Part shown: positions 7,524 through 13,689 of the stretch, one piece after another
Layout of the letters: each line of letters starts with the position of its first letter
Position numbering within the stretch: position 1 is the first letter of the stretch
Source of the DNA: CAZDQL01 sp964507325
Lineage (GTDB): Bacteria > Planctomycetota > UBA1135 > GCA-002686595
Direction of reading: 5' to 3'
NCBI GenBank assembly: GCA_964507325.1
Contig: CAZDQL010000132.1
Location: 1 to 13,689 of the forward strand
DNA length: 13,689 bases
Notes under the pieces: generated by a model
Seen by the model: only the letters and a program-made list of their open reading frames with translations
Told to the model about the DNA's origin: nothing
The model's database searches: none
Position numbers and translations under genes: made by a program

Positions 7524-9604
7524 GCTTCAAGATCGGGATCGACGTCGGAGGGACCTTCACGGACCTCTTCCTGTGGCCCGAGGGCGGGGAGGGGGACGCC
7601 GAGACCTTCAAGGTCCTCTCGACCCCCGCCGACCCCTCCGACGGAGTGCTCGCGGGCCTGGAGCTCGTCGCCCGCTCGCGGGGGATGGAGCTCTCCGAGC
7701 TCGCCGGCGCCACCTCCTTGATCGTGCACGGGACCACGGTGACCACCAACGCGGTGCTCACCCGCGGCGGCGCCAGCACCGGTCTGGTGACCACCTCCGG
7801 GGTGCGCGACGCCCTGGAGATGCGGCGCGGGATACGGGAGCGGCAGTACGACAACCGCTATCAGAACGTCGTGCCCCTGGTCCCGCGCCACCGGCGACGG
7901 ACGGTGGCGGGGCGGCTCGACTTCCAGGGGCAGGAGCTCGAGCCGCTGGATCTGGACCAGGTCAGGAGCGAGGTGCTGCGGCTGAAGCAGGAGGGGGTCG
8001 CCGCGGTGGCGGTCTGCTTCATGCACGCCTACGCCAACCCCGCCCACGAGCGCGCCGCCGCACAGGCGATCGCCGAGGTCCTGCCGGAGGCCTACCTCTC
8101 CGTCTCCTCCCAGGTCCTGCCCACGATCCGCTTCTACGACCGGGTCTCGACCACGGTCCTGAACGCCTTCGTGGGGCCGGTGCTCGAGCGCTACCTCTCG
8201 AGCCTCACCGCACGCCTGGCGGAGTGCGGTTTCGCGGGCACGCTCCTGATCATGCAGAGCAACGGCGGGGTCGCCTCGCCGGAGCGCTCGGTGCGCAGCG
8301 CCGCCTCGACCCTCTTGTCGGGACCCGCCGCCGGACCGCGCGCCGCCGCGACCTACGCGGGGTTCGGGGGACAGGGGGACTGCATCCTGGTCGACATGGG
8401 GGGCACCAGCTTCGACGCCTCGCTGGTGCGCGAGGGACGCGCCGCCATGCAGAGCGAGAGCGAGATCGACCGCCTGCGGATCGCGCTGCCGATGCTGGCG
8501 ATCACCACCATCGGCGCCGGCGGCGGCAGCATCGGCTGGATCGACGAGGGGGGGCTCCTGCGCATGGGCCCCGCCTCCGCCGGAGCGGCGCCGGGGCCGG
8601 CCTGCTACGGGCGCGGGGGGGAGCGACCCACCTGCACCGACGCCGACCTGCTGCTGGGCTACCTGGATCCCGCGGCGTTCGCCGGCGGGAAGCTCGCCCT
8701 CGACGAGGGGCGCGCCCGCGCCGCCATCGAGCGCGAGATCGCCGGCCCCCTCGGGCTCGACCCGGAGCAGGCCGCCGCGGGGATGTACCGCGTGATCAAC
8801 GCCAACATGGCCCACGGCGTGCGCGAGATCACCGTCGAACGCGGGTTGGACCCGCGCGAGTTCCCGATGGTGGTGGCAGGAGGTGCGGGAGCCCTGCACG
8901 CCTGCATGATCGCCCGCGAGCTCGAGATCCCGCGCATCGTGGTGCCCGCCACCGCCTCCACCCTCTGCGCGGCGGGGATGCTGCAGTGCGACCTGCAGCA
9001 CGACTTCGTGCGCTCCTGCGTGGGCCCCCTGGCCACGATCGACCCCGCCCATCTGGCCGCGCTCGCCGGCGAGCTGATCGCCGCAGGGGAGGCGCGCCTC
9101 GCGGGGCAGGAGATAGAGGCCCTGGAGCACGAGCTGGCGCTCGATCTGCGCTACCTCAAGCAGTACCACGAGGTGACGGTGCCGCTGGAGCGGACCGACC
9201 TGGAGGCGGGGGACCTATCCGCGGTGGCGCAGGCCTTCCACGGCGAGCACGACCGCCTCTACGGCTACGACCTGGCCGCCGAGGGGACGGGGCTCGAGCT
9301 GATCAACCTGCGGGTGCGCTCGATCGGCCGCACCGCCAAGCCGTCCCTGCCCGAGCTGGCGCCCGGGGACGGCGCGGGGGCCGTCGCCCACCGCGGGACG
9401 CGCCGCGCCTTCGTCCCCGAGGTGGAGGAGTTCCGCGAGGTGCCGGTCTACGACGGCCACCTCCTCGGCAGCGGCGACGCGATCGCGGGTCCGGTCCTGA
9501 TCGAGCGGGTGGACACGACGATCTTCGTCAGCGCCTCCTTCGGGGCACTGGTGGACAGCTACGGCAGCGTGCTCCTCGAGCAGCGCACGGAGGGGTGGAG
9601 ATGA
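7520..9604 (+). CDS. hyuA: hydantoinase/oxoprolinase/acetone carboxylase family ATPase subunit (HyuA)
   Basis: A 694-residue HyuA-family protein of full length. DVGGTFTD at 8-15 is the first phosphate loop of the actin/sugar-kinase-like ATPase fold, HGTTVTTNAV at 70-79 is the family motif, DMGGTSFD at 292-299 the second phosphate loop, and GAGGGSIGWID (332-342), GPASAGAAPGPACYGRGG (350-367) and AGGAGALH (453-460) complete the usual set. Members phosphorylate a carbonyl or lactam oxygen with ATP so that the HyuB partner can hydrolyse a lactam (hydantoin, 5-oxoproline) or carboxylate a ketone (acetone, acetophenone). It overlaps iorB by GTGA and hyuB by ATGA. In this operon, opening a 2-oxoindole ring is the most economical reading; ketone carboxylation is the main alternative. 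No signal peptide; cytoplasmic. Confidence 0.9.
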   Translation: MSFKIGIDVGGTFTDLFLWPEGGEGDAETFKVLSTPADPSDGVLAGLELVARSRGMELSELAGATSLIVHGTTVTTNAVLTRGGASTGLVTTSGVRDALEMRRGIRERQYDNRYQNVVPLVPRHRRRTVAGRLDFQGQELEPLDLDQVRSEVLRLKQEGVAAVAVCFMHAYANPAHERAAAQAIAEVLPEAYLSVSSQVLPTIRFYDRVSTTVLNAFVGPVLERYLSSLTARLAECGFAGTLLIMQSNGGVASPERSVRSAASTLLSGPAAGPRAAATYAGFGGQGDCILVDMGGTSFDASLVREGRAAMQSESEIDRLRIALPMLAITTIGAGGGSIGWIDEGGLLRMGPASAGAAPGPACYGRGGERPTCTDADLLLGYLDPAAFAGGKLALDEGRARAAIEREIAGPLGLDPEQAAAGMYRVINANMAHGVREITVERGLDPREFPMVVAGGAGALHACMIARELEIPRIVVPATASTLCAAGMLQCDLQHDFVRSCVGPLATIDPAHLAALAGELIAAGEARLAGQEIEALEHELALDLRYLKQYHEVTVPLERTDLEAGDLSAVAQAFHGEHDRLYGYDLAAEGTGLELINLRVRSIGRTAKPSLPELAPGDGAGAVAHRGTRRAFVPEVEEFREVPVYDGHLLGSGDAIAGPVLIERVDTTIFVSASFGALVDSYGSVLLEQRTEGWR

Positions 9605-11322
9605 GCGACTCCCAATCCGTCGACAAGGTCCTGGCGGCGATCATCGGTCGGGCGCTGAAGGCGATCACCGACGAGATGAGCCTGACGATGGAGAAGACCA
9701 CGCGCTCGCCGATCCTGTGCGAGGCCAAGGACTTCGTCACCGGGCTCTACGACGCCGAGGGGCGCATGCTGGAGCAGACGGAGAACCTGCCGATCCTCTC
9801 CTTCTCCCTCAGCCCCGTCTGCCAGCACATCGCCGAGACCTTCCGCGGGCGCGTCTACCCCGGGGACGTCTTCTTCCACAACGACGTCTTCTCCCTCGGC
9901 AACCAGAACAACGACGTGGCCGCCTTCAAGCCGATCTTCGTCGGCGAGGAGCTGGTCGGCTGGGCGGCCGCCAAGGGGCACCAGGCTGACATCGGCGGCG
10001 CGGTGCGCGGCGGCTACAACCCGAACGCCACCGAGGTCTGGCAGGAGGCCCTGCGCATCCCCGCGGTCAAGGTCTACGAGCGCGGCGAGCTGCGCCGCGA
10101 CGTCTGGGACCTGATCTTCGCCAACATCCGCCTCGACATCGTGCAGGAGGACATGAAGGCCGAGATCGGCGCCTGCACGGTGGGGGAGCGGCGGCTGGTG
10201 GCGCTGATCGAGAAGTACGGCGTCGAGCGCTTCGAGGCCCACAAGCGCTACCTCTTCGAGGCGGCGCGCAAGATGATGGAGGCGGAGATCCGCTCGATCC
10301 CGAACGGCAGCTACGACGGGGAGGCGACCGTCTACTACGACGGCAAGACCCCCGGCTCCACCTACAAGATCCGGGTCGAGATCCGCGTCGAGGACGAGCG
10401 CGTGACCTTCGACTACTCGAAGACCGACCCCCAGACCGACGGCTTCGTCAACGGCACCTACACCTCGAGCGCCTCGGCCACGATCCTGACCTTCCTGCAG
10501 ATGGTCAATCCCGACATCCCGCACAACGACGGGATGCTGCAGCCGATCGAGATCGTGATCCCCGAGGGCACCCTGCTCAACGCCTCCTACCCCGCGGCCA
10601 CCACCTTCGGCAACCACCTCTGTCCCCCCAACGCCGACGCCATCATCCGCGCCCTGGCGGCGGTGATCCCCGAGCGGGTGGGGGCGGGCTGGAACCAGCT
10701 GCTGTGCTCCCTCTCGACCGGGCCGCACCCCCACCGCGGCGACACCTACGTCGACATCTGCTTCATCGGGTTGAAGGGCGGGTCGGGAGCCACCGGGGTC
10801 TGCGACGGCTACGACCACATCGGCATGATCGATGCGTCGGGGGGCCTGCTCGACCAGGACTACGAGATGTTCGAGCAGATGACCCCCCACCGGCTGATCG
10901 AGCACGAGTACCTGATCGACTCCGCGGGGGCGGGCAAGCACCGCGGCGGACTGGGGGTGTGCACCCGCTACCGGGTGGGGAGCGACGGGACCCAGATCGT
11001 GACCTTCGGCGACGGGGACGTGGAGCCCGCCTTCGGGCTCTTCGGCGGGGGTCCGGGCAGCCTGAACCGGATCGAGCTGCACTACGAGGACGGACGTCGC
11101 TACGTGGCGACCAGCAAGGACCTGGTCACCGACGTCCCCGCCGGCACCCTCTACCTGCAGGAGGCGGGGGGCGGCGGCGGCTACGGGCCGCCCCGGGAGC
11201 GCCCCGCGGAGAAGGTGCAAGAGGAGGTGCGCGACGGGATCGTCTCGATCGAGGCGGCGCGCGAGCTCTACGGCGTGTTGCTCGACCCCGAGACCCTGGA
11301 GATCGTGGAGAGGAGGGACTGA
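9601..11322 (+). CDS. hyuB: hydantoinase B / acetone carboxylase alpha family subunit (HyuB)
   Basis: A 573-residue HyuB-family protein, full length, forming the catalytic partner of the preceding HyuA. Recognisable parts are HNDVFSLGNQNNDV at 93-106, AKGHQADIGG at 124-133, CPPNADAI and the C-terminal GGGGGYGPP followed by VSIEAARELYGV, a hallmark ending. In many relatives the first motif reads NDPY-GG-H-D; here the histidine position is occupied by the GNQNND stretch, which may mark a distinct subfamily or metal site. ATG 9601 overlaps hyuA as ATGA, and GGAGGGG (9589-9595) gives a strong Shine-Dalgarno. With HyuA it probably performs ATP-dependent lactam opening or carboxylation; which of the two cannot be read from sequence alone. 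Confidence 0.9.
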   Translation: MSDSQSVDKVLAAIIGRALKAITDEMSLTMEKTTRSPILCEAKDFVTGLYDAEGRMLEQTENLPILSFSLSPVCQHIAETFRGRVYPGDVFFHNDVFSLGNQNNDVAAFKPIFVGEELVGWAAAKGHQADIGGAVRGGYNPNATEVWQEALRIPAVKVYERGELRRDVWDLIFANIRLDIVQEDMKAEIGACTVGERRLVALIEKYGVERFEAHKRYLFEAARKMMEAEIRSIPNGSYDGEATVYYDGKTPGSTYKIRVEIRVEDERVTFDYSKTDPQTDGFVNGTYTSSASATILTFLQMVNPDIPHNDGMLQPIEIVIPEGTLLNASYPAATTFGNHLCPPNADAIIRALAAVIPERVGAGWNQLLCSLSTGPHPHRGDTYVDICFIGLKGGSGATGVCDGYDHIGMIDASGGLLDQDYEMFEQMTPHRLIEHEYLIDSAGAGKHRGGLGVCTRYRVGSDGTQIVTFGDGDVEPAFGLFGGGPGSLNRIELHYEDGRRYVATSKDLVTDVPAGTLYLQEAGGGGGYGPPRERPAEKVQEEVRDGIVSIEAARELYGVLLDPETLEIVERRD

Positions 11323-11332
11323 GCCCCGAGCC

Positions 11333-12447
11333 ATGGACTTCTCCCTGACCGAAGAACAGCGCGCCATCCAGGAGGCCTTCGCGACCTTCTCCGAGCGCGA
11401 GATCCGCCCCCGGGCGCGCGAGCTGGACGAAGCGCAGGCCTATCCCCACGAGCTGATCACCGCCATCGGCGAGCTGGGCTTCTACGGCATGCGCTACCCC
11501 GAGCCCCACGGCAGCGGCGCCGACGTCGTCTCCTACGTGCTGGCGGTGGAGGAGCTCGCGCGCGGCAACCTCTCCGTGGCCGCCGCGGCCTGCATGCAGT
11601 CCCTGATGGGCACCCACTTCATCGAACGCTTCTCCCAGGGGGAAGTGCGCGAGCGCGTGCTCGCGCCGGCGCTGCGCGGCGAGGTCAAGGGCACCATCTG
11701 CATGACCGAGCCGGACGCCGGCAGCGACCTGGGCTCGATCGTGACCCGCGCCGAGGAGCGCGACGGGACCTGGTACCTGAGCGGGCGCAAGACCTGGATC
11801 ACCTCCGCTCCGGTGGCGGACCTCTTCACCGTCTTCGCCAAGACGGGCGAGAAGCAGCTCTCCGTCTTCCTGGTCGAGCGCGGCGCGGCGGGGCTCGAGG
11901 TGGGGCGCAGGATCGACAAGCTGGGGGTGCGCGCCTCTCTCACCTCGGAGGTGGCCTTCGAGGAGACCCCCGCCACCTGCCTGCTCGGCGAGCTGCACGG
12001 GGGCATGGCCTACCTGCGCGAGATCCTGGCGGAGATCCGCGTCATGACCGCGGCCCTCGCCATCGGCGTGGGGCGCGCGGCGCTGGAGGACACCGTGGCC
12101 TACGCCGCCGAGCGGGAGCAGTTCGGCCGGCCGATCAACCGCTTCCAGGCGGTCCAGGCGCACCTGGCGGAGATGGCCACCGACCTCGAAGCCGCGCGGC
12201 AGCTCACGCGCTGGGCGGCCTGGCGCAGCGACCAGGGGCTGGAGAACGTCGACCAGGCGGCGATGGCCAAGCTCTTCGCCTCCGAGGCCGCCACCCGCAT
12301 CTGCGACCGCGGCGCGCGGGTGCTCGCCAGCTACGGCTTCGCCGACGACTACCCGATCCAACGCTACCTGCGGGACGTGCGCTTCACCCTGATCGGTGGC
12401 GGCACCTCCGAGATCCTGCGGGTGGGGATAGCCAGGGGGCTCACGCG

Positions 12448-12451
<4 letters not shown>
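11333..12451 (+). CDS. acyl-CoA dehydrogenase lacking the catalytic glutamate; candidate decarboxylating benzylmalonyl-CoA dehydrogenase (IaaF-like)
   Basis: A 372-residue flavoprotein of normal acyl-CoA dehydrogenase length. CMTEPDAGSD at 123-132 (flavin-contacting TEP-AGSD motif), WITSA (155-159), REQFG at 261-265 and TSEILR at 358-363 are standard. The C-terminal base normally sits in YEGTSE; here the segment reads IGGGTSE, placing Gly356 at the glutamate position. The other known location, before Arg236 in helix G (Glu254 of isovaleryl-CoA dehydrogenase), is Ile235, with Glu234 adjacent. As I recall, IaaF of Aromatoleum oxidises and decarboxylates benzylmalonyl-CoA, with CO2 loss replacing alpha-proton abstraction, which fits a missing base. 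The mutase genes directly follow, supporting a malonyl-type substrate. It is 10 bp after hyuB; AGGAGG (11311-11316) is too far, so the start has only a weak ribosome site. Confidence 0.85.
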
Positions 12452-12860
<409 letters not shown>

Positions 12861-12864
<4 letters not shown>

Positions 12865-13689
12865 GCGGAAACGGTGAGGCGCCCTTGCGCTGGGAGTCGG
12901 GACTCGAGGTGCAGCCGGTCTACGACGCCGCCGCCCTCGAGCGCAGCGGTGGCTCCCAGGGAGTGGGAGCGCCGGGGGAGTACCCCTTCACCCGCGGCAT
13001 CCACCCGTTGATGTACCGCAAGCGCCCCTGGACGATGCGCCAGTACTCCGGCTTCGGCACGGCGGCGGAGACGCGCGAGCGCTTCCAGTACCTGATCGAG
13101 ACCGGCAACACCGGCCTCAACGTGGCCTTCGACCTGCCCACCCAGTGCGGCCTCGACTCCGACGACCCGATGGCCGAGGGGGAGGTGGGGCGCGTGGGGA
13201 TGGCGGTCGACACCCTGGTCGACATGCAGGAGGCCTTCGAGGGGATCGACCTGAACGAGATCACCGTCTCCCTCACCATCAACGGCGCCGCCGCTCCGAT
13301 CATGGCGATGTACTTCGCCCTGGCGCGGCGCCGGGGGTACGACCTGGCCGAGCTGCGCGGCACCGCCCAGAACGACATCCTGAAGGAGTTCGTCGGCCGC
13401 GGGACCTGGATCTTCCCCGTCGAGGAGTCGCTGCGGCTGGTGGGGGACACGATCGAGTTCTGCGCCCACAACGTGCCGCGCTACAGCGCGGTGTCGGTCT
13501 GCGGCTACCACATCCGCGAGTCCGGCGCCGACCCCGCCGGGGAGATGGCCTACGGCCTGGCGATCGCGCGCGCCTACGTCGACCGGGTGCTGGAGCGCGG
13601 GTTGGACGTCGACTCCTTCGCCGGTGGGCTCTCCTTCAACTTCGACATCCACGGCAACCTCTGGGAGCAGGTGGCCAAGTTCCGCGCCG
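12861..13689 (+). CDS. methylmalonyl-CoA mutase-family large subunit, N-terminal part (cut by window end)
   Basis: The first 276 residues of a mutase large subunit, starting at GTG and open to the window end. YPFTRG (41-46), RPWTMRQYSGFGTA (55-68), FDLPTQ, GEVG, QNDILKEF and GYHIRESG are hallmark motifs of the substrate-binding TIM barrel. A constant offset of 27 to Propionibacterium methylmalonyl-CoA mutase places Tyr62 at Tyr89, Ala89 at Ala116, Gln170 at Gln197, Arg180 at Arg207 and His217 at His244. Tyr plus Ala differ from the Ile/Asp pair of 2-hydroxyisobutyryl-CoA mutase, and Arg180 is the residue that binds the free carboxylate, so a dicarboxylic acyl-CoA is expected. Candidates are methylmalonyl/succinyl-CoA or, from the neighbours, a phenylsuccinyl/benzylmalonyl-CoA pair. 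It lacks the ethylmalonyl-CoA mutase signature RTYAGH. Confidence 0.92.

Noticed and set aside
7520..11322. Acetone carboxylase as the definite call for HyuAB
   Set aside because: The acetone carboxylase gamma subunit is absent and the family covers lactam hydrolases as well; the context favours ring opening, so only the family call is firm.

Overview
This is a compact, very GC-rich, gene-dense catabolic locus (GC looks near 70% by eye; not counted). Many genes start with GTG and most neighbours overlap by 4 bases. I see no mobile element, RNA gene or CRISPR array. The gene content (ferredoxin-type 2-oxoacid oxidoreductase, B12 mutase, acyl-CoA chemistry) suggests a free-living bacterium with anaerobic or facultative aromatic or acyl-CoA metabolism. 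A high-GC proteobacterial, myxobacterial/Desulfobacterota-like or similar uncultured lineage is plausible, but the sequence does not settle the phylum.

Layout: two divergent transcription units flank a 226-bp intergenic region at about 3315-3540. The leftward unit (minus strand) encodes a fused 3-hydroxyacyl-CoA dehydrogenase/enoyl-CoA hydratase (1296-3314) and then an SCP2-type thiolase-like enzyme (63-1256). A further gene may begin at the left edge. The rightward unit (plus strand) is a tightly coupled operon: a giant IorA protein with an inserted GltD-like flavoprotein module (3541-6927), IorB (6924-7523), HyuA-type ATPase (7520-9604), HyuB (9601-11322), an acyl-CoA dehydrogenase without the usual catalytic glutamate (11333-12451), the B12-binding small subunit of a mutase (12448-12864), and the large subunit of that mutase, cut by the window end (12861-13689). 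The intergenic region holds candidate divergent promoters and two inverted repeats that could be operators.

How the genes may work together (inference): the set matches, step for step, the indole-3-acetate (auxin) degradation route I recall from the iaa cluster of Aromatoleum/Azoarcus. IorAB would turn indolepyruvate into indoleacetyl-CoA. The HyuAB pair would use ATP to open the 2-oxoindole lactam ring, giving an (amino)phenylsuccinate. The split mutase would rearrange the (amino)phenylsuccinyl-CoA to a benzylmalonyl-CoA. The unusual acyl-CoA dehydrogenase would oxidise and decarboxylate this to an (amino)cinnamoyl-CoA. The hydratase/dehydrogenase fusion and thiolase would finish beta-oxidation to an (amino)benzoyl-CoA plus acetyl-CoA. 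Two independent sequence details support this: the mutase keeps the arginine that binds a free carboxylate in methylmalonyl-CoA mutase, and the dehydrogenase has glycine where the proton-abstracting glutamate normally sits, as expected if loss of CO2 replaces proton abstraction. The CoA ligase, CoA transferase and 2-oxoindole-forming oxidase are not in this window. The most novel-looking element is the IorA-GltD-ferredoxin fusion, which suggests an NAD(P)-linked rather than purely ferredoxin-linked oxidoreductase.
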